NCBI RefSeq assembly: GCF_000003605.2
Contig: NW_003144230.1
Span: forward strand, 1 to 21,428
Source: Saccoglossus kowalevskii
Taxonomy: Eukaryota > Hemichordata > Enteropneusta > Harrimaniidae
Length of the DNA stretch: 21,428 nt
Direction of reading: 5' to 3'
In this document: positions 1 through 9,947 of the stretch, piece by piece
Numbering within the stretch: position 1 is the stretch's first letter
Layout: each line of letters starts with the position of its first letter
Notes under the pieces: model-generated
The model's database searches: none
Told to the model about the DNA's origin: nothing
What the model saw: only the letters and a program-made list of their open reading frames with translations
Translations under genes and position numbers: made by a program

Positions 1-33
1 TAATGTCTAATACCATGTAGGGTATGTTATTCC

Positions 34-281
34 AACACTGTGTAATGTCTGATATCATGTAGTGTGTGATCCCAACACTGTGTAATGTCTGATACCATGT
101 ACTGTGTGTGATCCCAACACTGTGTAATGTTTGATATCATGCTGTGTGTGTAATCCCAACACTGTGTAATGTTTGATATCATGCAGTGTGTGATCCCAAC
201 ACTGTGTAATGTCTGATATCATGCTATGTGTGTGATTCTAACACTGTGTAGTGTCTAATACCATGTAGGGCATGTTATTCC
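34..281. repeat. Cassette X, copy 1 (A-D-E-F-H-G, 248 bp)
   Basis: Six monomers of 40, 42, 42, 40, 42 and 42 bp. The D monomer (ACCATGTACTG) and the two TTTGATATC monomers E and F make this cassette easy to find. The closing G monomer has AGGGCATG where other copies have AGGGTATG, a private substitution. It serves here as the reference for the other X copies. Confidence 0.9.
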
Positions 282-767
282 AACACTGTGTAATGTCTGA
301 TATCATGTAGTGTGTGATTCTAACACTGTGTAATGTCTGATATCATGTAGTGTGTAATCCCAACACTGTGCAATGTCTGATATCATGTAGTGTGTGTAAT
401 CCCAACACTGTGTAATGTCTGATATCATGATGTGTGTGATTCTAACACTGTGTAATGTCTGATATCATGTAGTGTGTGATTCTAACACTGTGTAATGTCT
501 GATATCATGTAGTGTGTAATCCCAACACTGTGCAATGTCTGATATCATGTAGTGTGTGTAATCCCAACACTGTGTAATGTCTGATATCATGCTGTGTGTG
601 ATTCTAACACTGTGTAATGTCTGATATCATTTAGTGTGTGATTCTAACACTGTGTAATGTCTGATATCATGTAGTGTGTAATCCCAACACTGTGCAATGT
701 CTGATATCATGTAGTGTGTGTAATCCCAACACTGTGTAATGTCTGATATCATGCTGTGTGTGATTCT
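282..767. repeat. Local triple tandem of a 162-bp four-monomer unit (B/K-C-I-J)
   Basis: Three successive blocks begin at 282, 444 and 606. Each holds a GATTCT-ending 40-mer (B, B, then K), a C monomer, a GCAATG-type I monomer and a J monomer, giving 40+40+42+40 bp. The fourth monomer of the first block reads CATGATGTG where the others read CATGCTGTG. The same four-monomer order appears once between other X and linker modules, so this is a local amplification of part of the usual linker. Confidence 0.85.
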
Positions 768-1013
768 AACACTGTGTAATGTCTGATATCATTTAGTGTG
801 TGTAATCCCAACACTGTGTAATGTCTGATATCATGTAGTGTGTGATCCCAACACTGTGTAATGTCTGATATCATGCTATGTGTGTGATTCTAACACTGTG
901 TAATGTCTAATACCATGTAGGGTATGTTATTCCAACACTGTGTAATGTCTGATATCATGTAGTGTGTGATTCTAACACTGTGTAATGTCTGATATCATGT
1001 AGTGTGTAATCCC
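768..1013. repeat. Linker monomers between the 162-bp tandem and X copy 2
   Basis: A K-like monomer with ATTTAG but a 42-bp AATCCC tail (768-809) is followed by A, H, G, B and C monomers. The H-G pair at 850-933 matches the usual pair that closes cassette X. The K-like monomer combines a K start with an I-type tail and looks like an exchange product. Confidence 0.75.
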
Positions 1014-1221
1014 AACACTGTGCAATGTCTGATACCATGTACTGTGTGTGATCCCAACACTGTGTAATGTTTGATATCATGCTGTGTGTGTAATCCCAAC
1101 ACTGTGTAATGTTTGATATCATGCAGTGTGTGATCCCAACACTGTGTAATGTCTGATATCATGCTATGTGTGTGATTCTAACACTGTGTAGTGTCTAATA
1201 CCATGTAGGGTATGTTATTCC
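1014..1221. repeat. Cassette X, copy 2 (D-E-F-H-G, preceded by C instead of A)
   Basis: D, E, F, H and G are in the usual order and lengths. The leading A monomer is replaced by C (974-1013), and D starts with GTGCAATG, a mark otherwise typical of I monomers. This suggests exchange at the left edge of the cassette. Confidence 0.85.
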
Positions 1222-1425
1222 AACACTGTGTAATGTCTGATATCATGTAGTGTGTGATTCTAACACTGTGTAATGTCTGATATCATGTAGTGTGTAATCC
1301 CAACACTGTGCAATGTCTGATATCATGTAGTGTGTGTAATCCCAACACTGTGTAATGTCTGATATCATGCTGTGTGTGTGATTCTAACACTGTGTAATGT
1401 CTGATATCATGTAGTGTGTGATTCT

Positions 1426-1673
1426 AACACTGTGTAGTGTCTGATATCATGCAGTGTGTGATTCTAACACTGTGTAGTGTCTGATATCATGTAGTGTGTG
1501 ATCCCAACACTGTGTAATGTCTGATATCATGCTGTGTGTGTGATTCTAACACTGTGTAGTGTCTGATATCATGTAGTGTGTGATCCCAACACATGTGTAA
1601 TGTCTGATATCATGTAGTGTGTGTGATCCCAACACTGTGTAATGGCTGATACCATGGTACTGTGTGTGATCCC
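1426..1673. repeat. Truncated cassette Y ending in a chimeric R/D monomer
   Basis: The order N-P-L-P-Q matches the start of full Y copies at 4098, 14146 and 17234. The Q monomer has one extra base (AACACATGTG). The next monomer, 1631-1673, begins as R (AATGGCTGATA) and continues as D (ACCATGGTACTG), with one extra G. It then passes to H and G of cassette X. The Y copy is thus cut within R and joined to X within D, with E and F lost. Confidence 0.85.
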
Positions 1674-1797
1674 AACACTGTGTAATGTCTGATATCATGC
1701 TATGTGTGTGATTCTAACACTGTGTAATGTCTAATACCATGTAGGGTATGTTATTCTAACACTGTGTAATGTCTGATATCATGTAGTGTGTAATCCC

Positions 1798-2045
1798 AAC
1801 ACTGTGTAATGTCTGATATCATGTAGTGTGTGATCCCAACACTGTGTAATGTCTGATACCATGTACTGTGTGTGATCCCAACACTGTGTAATGTTTGATA
1901 TCATGCTGTGTGTGTAATCCCAACACTGTGTAATGTTTGATATCATGCAGTGTGTGATCCCAACACTGTGTAATGTCTGATATCATGCTATGTGTGTGAT
2001 TCTAACACTGTGTAGTGTCTAATACCATGTAGGGTATGTTATTCC
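1798..2045. repeat. Cassette X, copy 3
   Basis: Complete A-D-E-F-H-G with the standard lengths. The G monomer opens with GTAGTG, as in copies 1, 2, 5, 6 and 13. It is followed by B-C-I-J-B-C (2046-2287) and another X, so two X cassettes lie 490 bp apart. Confidence 0.9.
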
Positions 2046-2287
2046 AACACTGTGTAATGTCTGATATCATGTAGTGTGTGATTCTAACACTGTGTAATGT
2101 CTGATATCATGTAGTGTGTAATCCCAACACTGTGCAATGTCTGATATCATGTAGTGTGTGTAATCCCAACACTGTGTAATGTCTGATATCATGCTGTGTG
2201 TGATTCTAACACTGTGTAATGTCTGATATCATGTAGTGTGTGATTCTAACACTGTGTAATGTCTGATATCATGTAATGTGTAATCCC

Positions 2288-2535
2288 AACACTGTGTAAT
2301 GTCTGATATCATGTAGTGTGTGATCCCAACACTGTGTAATGTCTGATACCATGTACTGTGTGTGATCCCAACACTGTGTAATGTTTGATATCATGCTGTG
2401 TGTGTAATCCCAACACTGTGTAATGTTTGATATCATGCAGTGTGTGATCCCAACACTGTGTAATGTCTGATATCATGCTATGTGTGTGATTCTAACACTG
2501 TGTAATGTCTAATACCATGTAGGGTATGTTATTCC
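2288..2535. repeat. Cassette X, copy 4
   Basis: Complete A-D-E-F-H-G of 248 bp; G opens with GTAATG here. It passes directly into the J-K-G-M linker, without the B-C-I monomers that follow most X copies. Confidence 0.9.
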
Positions 2536-2863
2536 AACACTGTGTAATGTCTGATATCATGCTGTGTGTGATTCTAACACTGTGTAATGTCTGATATCAT
2601 TTAGTGTGTGATTCTAACACTGTGTAATGTCTAATACCATGTAGGGTATGTTATTCCAACACTGTGTAATGTCTGATATTGTGTAGTGTATGTGATCCCA
2701 ACACTGTGCAATGTCTGATATCATGTAGTGTGTGTAATCCCAACACTGTGTAATGTCTGATATCATGCTGTGTGTGTGATTCTAACACTGTGTAATGTCT
2801 GATATCATGTAGTGTGTGATTCTAGCACTGTGTAGTGTCTGATATCATGCAGTGTGTGATTCT
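2536..2863. repeat. Linker J-K-G-M-I-L-B-N leading into cassette Z
   Basis: The M monomer (2658-2699) has GATATTGTGTAGTGTATG instead of GATATCATG and marks this linker throughout the window. The N monomer starts AGCACTG rather than AACACTG, a substitution shared with the equivalent position at 8798. That ties the stretch from M through O here to 8632-8879, with a constant offset of 5974 bp. Confidence 0.85.
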
Positions 2864-3359
2864 AACACTGTGTAGTGTCTGATATCATGTAGCGTGTGTG
2901 ATCCCAACACTGTGTAATGTCTGATATCATGCTGTGTGTGTGATTCTAACACTGTGTAATGTCTGATATCATGTAGTGTGTGATTCTAACACTGTGTAAT
3001 GTCTGATATCATGTAGTGTGTGTGATCCCAACACTGTGTAATGTCTGATATCATGTAGTGTGTGTAATCCCAACACTGTGTAATGTCTGATATCATGCTG
3101 TGTGTGTGATTCTAACACTGTGTAGTGTCTGATATCATGTAGTGTGTGATCCCAACACTGTGTAATGTCTGATATCATGTAGTGTGTGTAATCCCAACAC
3201 TGTGTAATGTTTGATATCATGCTGTGTGTGTGATTCTAACACTGTGTAATGTCTGATATCATGGAGTGTGTGATTCTAACACTGTGTAGTGTCTGATATC
3301 ATGTAGTGTGTGATCCCAACACTGTGTAATGTCTGATATCATGCTGTGTGTGTAATTCT
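2864..3359. repeat. Cassette Z, copy 1 (O-L-B-Q-I'-L-P-I'-L-W-P-L, 496 bp)
   Basis: Twelve monomers beginning with O, which carries one of the few recurrent CpGs (TAGCGTG). Near the end are an L with GTTTGATATC and the W monomer with ATGGAG. This is the reference for Z. The last L ends AATTCT instead of GATTCT, a mark shared with 6818-6859 and the rearranged copy at 9290-9331. The minus strand is open for 83 codons here, purely as a product of monomer lengths. Confidence 0.9.
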
Positions 3360-3645
3360 AACACTGTGTAATGTCTGATATCATGTAGTGTGTGATTCTA
3401 ACACTGTGTAATGTCTGATATCATGTAGTGTGTGTAATCCCAACACTGTGTAATGTCTGATATCATGTAGTGTGTGATCCCAACACTGTGTAATGTCTGA
3501 TATCATGCTATGTGTGTGATTCTAACACTGTGTAATGTCTAATACCATGTAGGGTATGTTATTCCAACACTGTGTAATGTCTGATATCATGTAGTGTGTG
3601 ATTCTAACACTGTGTAATGTCTGATATCATGTAGTGTGTAATCCC
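3360..3645. repeat. Post-Z linker (B-I'-A-H-G-B-C)
   Basis: Seven ordinary monomers connect Z copy 1 to X copy 5. The same order follows Z tails near 6860-7146 and 9948-10233, so it belongs to the larger super-repeat. Nothing else is visible. Confidence 0.75.
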
Positions 3646-3893
3646 AACACTGTGTAATGTCTGATATCATGTAGTGTGTGATCCCAACACTGTGTAATGT
3701 CTGATACCATGTACTGTGTGTGATCCCAACACTGTGTAATGTTTGATATCATGCTGTGTGTGTAATCCCAACACTGTGTAATGTTTGATATCATGCAGTG
3801 TGTGATCCCAACACTGTGTAATGTCTGATATCATGCTATGTGTGTGATTCTAACACTGTGTAGTGTCTAATACCATGTAGGGTATGTTATTCC
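3646..3893. repeat. Cassette X, copy 5
   Basis: Complete A-D-E-F-H-G with standard lengths. It begins the best-preserved super-repeat in the window: X, then B-C-I-L-B, full Y, H-B, full Z and a short tail, up to X copy 6 at 5582, a period of 1936 bp. Confidence 0.9.
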
Positions 3894-4097
3894 AACACTG
3901 TGTAATGTCTGATATCATGTAGTGTGTGATTCTAACACTGTGTAATGTCTGATATCATGTAGTGTGTAATCCCAACACTGTGCAATGTCTGATATCATGT
4001 AGTGTGTGTAATCCCAACACTGTGTAATGTCTGATATCATGCTGTGTGTGTGATTCTAACACTGTGTAATGTCTGATATCATGTAGTGTGTGATTCT

Positions 4098-4759
4098 AAC
4101 ACTGTGTAGTGTCTGATATCATGCAGTGTGTGATTCTAACACTGTGTAGTGTCTGATATCATGTAGTGTGTGATCCCAACACTGTGTAATGTCTGATATC
4201 ATGCTGTGTGTGTGATTCTAACACTGTGTAGTGTCTGATATCATGTAGTGTGTGATCCCAACACTGTGTAATGTCTGATATCATGTAGTGTGTGTGATCC
4301 CAACACTGTGTAATGGCTGATATAATGTAGTGTGTGTAATCCCAACACTGTGTAATGTCTGATATCATGCTGTGTGTGTGATTCTAACACTGTGTAGTGT
4401 CTGATATCATGTAGTGTGTGTAATCCCAACACTGTGTAATGTCTGATATCATGCTGTGTGTGTGATCCCAACACTGTGTAATGTCTGATATCATGTAGTG
4501 TGTGTGATCCCAACACTGTGTAATGTCTGATATCATGTAGTGTGTGTAATCCCAACACTGTGTAATGTCTGATATCATGCTGTGTGTGTGATTCTAACAC
4601 TGTGTAGTGTCTGATATCATGTAGTGTGTGATCCCAACACTGTGTAATGTCTGACATCATGTAGTGTGTGTAATCTCAACACTGTGTAATGTCGGATATC
4701 ATGCTGTGTGTGTGATTCTAACACTGTGTAATGTATGATACCATGTAGTGTGTGATTCT
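4098..4759. repeat. Cassette Y, full copy 1 (N through V, 662 bp)
   Basis: Monomer order is N-P-L-P-Q-R-L-S-T-Q-I'-L-P-U-L-V. R (4302-4343) is diagnostic, with AATGGCTGATATAATG and no EcoRV palindrome. U has GACATCATG and V has ATACCATGTAGTG. Private changes include AATCTC at the end of U and GTCGGATATC in the following L. The copies at 14146 and 17234 have the same order. On the minus strand two overlapping frames are open across R, an effect of consecutive 42-bp units. Confidence 0.9.
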
Positions 4760-4841
4760 AACACTGTGTAATGTCTGATATCATGCTATGTGTGTGATTC
4801 TAACACTGTGTAATGTCTGATATCATGTAGTGTGTGATTCT

Positions 4842-5337
4842 AACACTGTGTAGTGTCTGATATCATGTAGCGTGTGTGATCCCAACACTGTGTAATGTCT
4901 GATATCATGCTGTGTGTGTGATTCTAACACTGTGTAATGTCTGATATCATGTAGTGTGTGATTCTAACACTGTGTAATGTCTGATATCATGTAGTGTGTG
5001 TGATCCCAACACTGTGTAATGTCTGATATCATGTAGTGTGTATAATCCCAACACTGTGTAATGTCTGATATCATGCTGTGTGTGTGATTCTAACACTGTG
5101 TAGTGTCTGATATCATGTAGTGTGTGATCCCAACACTGTGTAATGTCTGATATCATGTAGTGTGTGTAATCCCAACACTGTGCAATGTTTGATATCATGC
5201 TGTGTGTGTGATTCTAACACTGTGTAATGTCTGATATCATGGAGTGTGTGATTCTAACACTGTGTAGTGTCTGATATCATGTAGTGAGTGATCCCAACAC
5301 TGTGTAATGTCTGATATCATGCTGTGTGTGTGATTCT
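4842..5337. repeat. Cassette Z, copy 2
   Basis: Same twelve-monomer order and length as copy 1, offset 1978 bp. Private changes are GTATAATCC in an I' monomer, GTGCAATGTTTG in the L before W, and TAGTGAGTG in the following P. The GCAATGTTTG change recurs at 6696, which identifies this copy or a close relative as the source of the Z tail there. Confidence 0.9.
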
Positions 5338-5581
5338 AACACTGTGTAATGTCTGATATCATGTTGTGTGTGATTCTAACACTGTGTAATGTCTGATATC
5401 ATGTAGTGTGTGTAATCCCAACACTGTGTAATGTCTGATATCATGTAGTGTGTGATCCTAACACTGTGTAATGTCTGATATCATGTAGTGTGTGATTCTA
5501 ACACTGTGTAATGTCTAATACCATGTAGGGTATGTTATTCCAACACTGTGTAATGTCTGATATCATGTAGTGTGTAATCCC
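5338..5581. repeat. Post-Z linker (B-I'-A-B-G-C)
   Basis: Six ordinary monomers between Z copy 2 and X copy 6. B has ATGTTGTG and A ends GATCCT, a hybrid of the two common endings that is also seen near 18130, 18735 and 19035. No gene or non-repeat sequence is visible. Confidence 0.75.
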
Positions 5582-5829
5582 AACACTGTGTAATGTCTGA
5601 TATCATGTAGTGTGTGATCCCAACACTGTGTAATGTCTGATACCATGTACTGTGTGTGATCCCAACACTGTGTAATGTTTGATATCATGCTGTGTGTGTA
5701 ATCCCAACACTGTGTAATGTTTGATATCATGCAGTGTGTGATCCCAACACTGTGTAATGTCTGATATCATGCTATGTGTGTGATTCTAACACTGTGTAGT
5801 GTCTAATACCATGTAGGGTATGTTATTCC
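5582..5829. repeat. Cassette X, copy 6
   Basis: Complete A-D-E-F-H-G with standard monomer lengths. It is followed by B-C-I-J-K-G-M-I-L-B (5830-6239), the long form of the linker, and then by a truncated Y. Confidence 0.9.
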
Positions 5830-6239
5830 AACACTGTGTAATGTCTGATATCATGTAGTGTGTGATTCTAACACTGTGTAATGTCTGATATCATGTAGTG
5901 TGTAATCCCAACACTGTGCAATGTCTGATATCATGTAGTGTGTGTAATCCCAACACTGTGTAATGTCTGATATCATGCTGTGTGTGATTCTAACACTGTG
6001 TAATGTCTGATATCATTTAGTGTGTGATTCTAACACTGTGTAATGTCTAATACCATGTAGGGTATGTTATTCCAACACTGTGTAATGTCTGATATTGTGT
6101 AGTGTATGTGATCCCAACACTGTGCAATGTCTGATATCATGTAGTGTGTGTAATCCCAACACTGTGTAATGTCTGATATCATGCTGTGTGTGTGATTCTA
6201 ACACTGTGTAATGTCTGATATCATGTAGTGTGTGATTCT

Positions 6240-6653
6240 AACACTGTGTAGTGTCTGATATCATGCAGTGTGTGATTCTAACACTGTGTAGTGTCTGATA
6301 TCATGTAGTGTGTGATCCCAACACTGTGTAATGTCTGATATCATGCTGTGTGTGTGATTCTAACACTGTGTAGTGTCTGATATCATGTAGTGTGTGATCC
6401 CAACACTGTGTAATGTCTGATATCATGTAGTGTGTGTGATCCCAACACTGTGTAATGGCTGATATAAAGTAGTGTGTGTAATCCCAACACTGTGTAATGT
6501 CTGATATCATGCTGTGTGTGTGATTCTAACACTGTGTAGTGTCTGATATCATGTAGTGTGTGTAATCCCAACACTGTGTAATGTCTGATATCATGCTGTG
6601 TGTGTGATCCCAACACTGTGTAATGTCTGATATCATGTAGTGTGTGTGATCCC
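6240..6653. repeat. Truncated cassette Y (first 414 bp)
   Basis: Ten monomers N-P-L-P-Q-R-L-S-T-Q align with 4098-4511. R reads GATATAAAG where other copies read GATATAATG. The rest of Y is missing. The sequence joins a Z tail through a monomer with TAGTGCGTG at 6654. The copy at 7974 stops at the same monomer. Confidence 0.88.
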
Positions 6654-6859
6654 AACACTGTGTAATGTCTGATATCATGTAGTGCGTGTAATCCCAACAC
6701 TGTGCAATGTTTGATATCATGCTGTGTGTGTGATTCTAACACTGTGCAATGTCTGATATCATGGAGTGTGTGATTCTAACACTGTGTAGTGTCTGATATC
6801 ATGTAGTGTGTGATCCCAACACTGTGTAATGTCTGATATCATGCTGTGTGTGTAATTCT
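6654..6859. repeat. Cassette Z tail (I'-L-W-P-L) fused to truncated Y
   Basis: After the Y break the order is I' (with a new CpG, TAGTGCGTG), L with GTGCAATGTTTG, W with ATGGAG, P and L ending AATTCT. This equals the last five monomers of Z. The GCAATGTTTG mark matches Z copy 2 at 5174, while the AATTCT ending matches Z copy 1, so the tail is itself a mosaic. Confidence 0.85.
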
Positions 6860-7105
6860 AACACTGTGTAATGTCTGATATCATGTAGTGTGTGATTCTA
6901 ACACTGTGTAATGTCTGATATCATGTAGTGTGTGTAATCCCAACACTGTGTAATGTCTGATATCATGTAGTGTGTGATCCCAACACTGTGTAATGTCTGA
7001 TATCATGCTATGTGTGTGATTCTAACACTGTGTAATGTCTAATACCATGTAAGGTATGTTATTCCAACACTGTGTAATGTCTGATATCATGTAATGTGTG
7101 ATTCT

Positions 7106-7603
7106 AACACTGTGTAATGTCTGATATCATGTAGTGTGTAATCCCGAACACTGTGCAATGTCTGATACCATGTACTGTGTGTGATCCCAACACTGTGTAA
7201 TGTTTTGATATCATGCCTGTGTGTGTAATCCCACACTGTGTAATGTTTGATATCATGCATGTGTGATCCCCACCACTGTGTAATGTCTGATATCATGCTA
7301 TGTGTGTAATCCCAACACTGTGCAATGTCTGATATCATGTAGTGTGCGTAATCCCAACACTGTGTAATATCAGATCTCACGTAGTGCGTGATTCCACCAC
7401 TGTGCAATGTCTGATATCACGTAGTGTGTGTAATCCCAACACTGTGTAATGTCTGATATCATGCTATGTGTGCGATTCCAACACTGTGTAGTGTCTAATA
7501 CCATGTAGGGTCTGTTACTCCAACACTGTGTAATGTCTCATATCATGCTGTGTGTGTGATTCTAACCCTGCGTAGTGTCTGATATCATGTAGTGTGTGAT
7601 TCT
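7106..7603. repeat. Decayed island, including a degraded cassette X
   Basis: Monomers remain recognisable but carry many one-base insertions, deletions and substitutions: CCCGAACAC, GTTTTGATATC, GCATGTG, CCCCACC, and ACCACTG twice. Unusual CpGs appear in CACGTAG twice and in GTGCGTAATC, GTGCGATTCC and CTGCGTAG. The order D-E-F-H at 7147-7313 shows it began as cassette X. One monomer (7356-7395) has AATATCAGATCTC, a rare subfamily also seen near 10650. The right part (7480-7807) follows the same monomer order as 12048-12375, offset 4568 bp. The density of errors is unlike the neighbours and may be real decay or a low-quality assembly join. Confidence 0.85.
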
Positions 7604-7643
7604 AACACTGTGTAATGTCTGATATCATGTAGTGTGTAATCCC

Positions 7644-7973
7644 AACACTGTGCAATGTCTGATCTCATGTAGTGTGTGTAATCCCAACACTGTGTAATGT
7701 CTGATATCATGCTGTGTGTGATTCTAACACTGTGTAATGTCTGATATCATTTAGTGTGTGATTCTAACACTGTGTAATGTCTAATACCATGTAGGGTATG
7801 TTATTCCAACACTGTGTAATGTCTGATATTGTGTAGTGTATGTGATCCCAACACTGTGCAATGTCTGATATCATGTAGTGTGTGTAATCCCAACACTGTG
7901 TAATGTCTGATATCATGCTGTGTGTGTGATTCTAACACTGTGTAATGTCTGATATCATGTAGTGTGTGATTCT
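7644..7973. repeat. Linker I-J-K-G-M-I-L-B
   Basis: Eight monomers matching 5910-6239 at a constant offset of 1734 bp. The first I has GATCTCATG in place of GATATCATG. It leads into a Y copy with the same truncation as the one at 6240, so the linker and truncated Y were copied together. Confidence 0.82.
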
Positions 7974-8387
7974 AACACTGTGTAGTGTCTGATATCATGC
8001 AGTGTGTGATTCTAACACTGTGTAGTGTCTGATATCATGTAGTGTGTGATCCCAACACTGTGTAATGTCTGATATCATGCTGTGTGTGTGATTCTAATAC
8101 TGTGTAGTGTCTGATATCATGTAGTGTGTGATCCCAACACTGTGTAATGTCTGATATCATGTAGTGTGTGTGATCCCAACACTGTGTAATGGCTGATATA
8201 ATGTAGTGTGTGTAATCCCAACACTGTGTAATGTCTGATATCATGCTGTGTGTGTGATTCTAACACTGTGTAGTGTCTGATATCATGTAGTGTGTGTAAT
8301 CCCAACACTGTGTAATGTCTGATATCATGCTGTGTGTGTGATCCCAACACTGTGTAATGTCTGATATCATGTAGTGTGTGTGATCCC
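7974..8387. repeat. Truncated cassette Y, sister of the 6240 copy
   Basis: The same ten monomers, N to Q, as at 6240, and the same breakpoint. An L monomer begins AATACTG. The next monomer (8388-8427) carries TAGTGCGTG, the same new CpG that follows the break at 6654, but its tail then changes to GATTCT. The shared break and shared substitution point to one truncation followed by duplication. Confidence 0.88.
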
Positions 8388-8427
8388 AACACTGTGTAAT
8401 GTCTGATATCATGTAGTGCGTGATTCT

Positions 8428-8837
8428 AACACTGTGCAATGTCTGATATCATGTAGTGTGTAATCCCAACACTGTGCAATGTCTGATATCATGTAGTGTG
8501 TGTAATCCCAACACTGTGTAATGTCTGATATCATGCTGTGTGTGATTCTAACACTGTGTAATGTCTGATATCATTTAGTGTGTGATTCTAACACTGTGTA
8601 ATGTCTAATACCATGTAGGGTATGTTATTCCAACACTGTGTAATGTCTGATATTGTGTAGTGTATGTGATCCCAACACTGTGCAATGTCTGATATCATGT
8701 AGTGTGTGTAATCCCAACACTGTGTAATGTCTGATATCATGCTGTGTGTGTGATTCTAACACTGTGTAATGTCTGATATCATGTAGTGTGTGATTCTAGC
8801 ACTGTGTAGTGTCTGATATCATGCAGTGTGTGATTCT
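8428..8837. repeat. Linker C-I-J-K-G-M-I-L-B-N
   Basis: The long linker again, with M at 8632-8673. N begins AGCACTG as at 2824, so this stretch and the following O are the partner of 2658-2905. It replaces the missing half of Y and delivers the array directly to Z. Confidence 0.83.
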
Positions 8838-9331
8838 AACACTGTGTAGTGTCTGATATCATGTAGCGTGTGTGATCCCAACACTGTGTAATGTCTGATA
8901 TCATGCTGTGTGTGTGATTCTAACACTGTGTAATGTCTGATATCATGGAGTGTGTGATTCTAACACTGTGTAGTGTCTGATATCATGTAGTGTGTGATCC
9001 CAACACTGTGTAATGTCTGATATCATGTAGTGTGTGTAATCCCAACACTGTGTAATGTGTGATATCATGCTGTGTGTGTGATTCTAACACTGTGTAGTGT
9101 CTGATATCATGTAGTGTGTGATCCCAACACTGTGTAATGTCTGATATCATGTAGTGTGTGTAATCCCAACACTGTGTAATGTTTGATATCATGCTGTGTG
9201 TGTGATTCTAACACTGTGTAATGTCTGATATCATGGAGTGTGTGATTCTAACACTGTGTAGTGTCTGATATCATGTAGTGTGTGATCCCAACACTGTGTA
9301 ATGTCTGATATCATGCTGTGTGTGTAATTCT
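8838..9331. repeat. Rearranged cassette Z with duplicated W-P
   Basis: Order is O-L-W-P-I'-L-P-I'-L-W-P-L. The usual B-Q after the first L is replaced by W-P, so ATGGAG occurs twice, at 8946 and 9234. Overall length stays close to a normal Z (494 against 496 bp). One L reads GTGTGATATC. A short conversion or exchange within Z explains this. Confidence 0.85.
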
Positions 9332-9451
9332 AACACTGTGTAATGTCTGATATCATGTAGTGTGTTATTCTAACACTGTGTAATGTCTGATATCATGTAG
9401 TGTGTGATTCTAACACTGTGTAGTGTCTGATATCATGCAGTGTGTGATTCT

Positions 9452-9947
9452 AACCCTGTGTAGTGTCTGATATCATGTAGCGTGTGTGATCCCAACACCG
9501 TGTAATGTCTGATATCATGCTGTGTGTGTGATTCTAACACTGTGTAATGTCTGATATCATGTAGTGTGTGATTCTAACACTGTGTAATGTCTGATATCAT
9601 GTAGTGTGTGTGATCCCAACACTGTGTAATGTCTGATATCATGTAGTGTGTGTAATCCCAACACTGTGTAATGTCTGATATCATGCTGTGTGTGTGATTC
9701 TAACACTGTGTAGTGTCTGATATCATGTAGTGTGTGATCCCAACACTGTGTAATGTCTGATATCATGTAGTGTGTGTAATCCCAACACTGTGTAATGTTT
9801 GATATCATGCTGTGTGTGTGATTCTAACACTGTGTAATGTCTGATATCATGGAGTGTGTGATTCTAACACTGTGTAGTGTCTGATATCATGTAGTGTGTG
9901 ATCCCAACACTGTGTAATGTCTGATATCATGCTGTGTGTGTGATTCT
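9452..9947. repeat. Cassette Z, copy 4
   Basis: Full twelve-monomer Z. O begins AACCCTG and the next L follows AACACCGTG, both private changes. It lies only 120 bp after the rearranged Z, separated by three 40-bp monomers, so two Z cassettes sit nearly back to back. Confidence 0.9.

Noticed and set aside
2969-3220. 83-codon minus-strand open frame, repeated in Z cassettes (for example at 4947, 9557, 10958, 12685, 14995 and 18080)
   Set aside because: It translates the 42-bp repeat in register and ends where a 40-bp monomer shifts the frame. Its recurrence follows from copies of cassette Z, not from a conserved protein.
7087-7407. 106-codon minus-strand open frame with slightly more varied residues
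   Set aside because: It runs through the decayed island, where random indels move between the three repeat frames. The varied residues reflect frame switching, not a gene.
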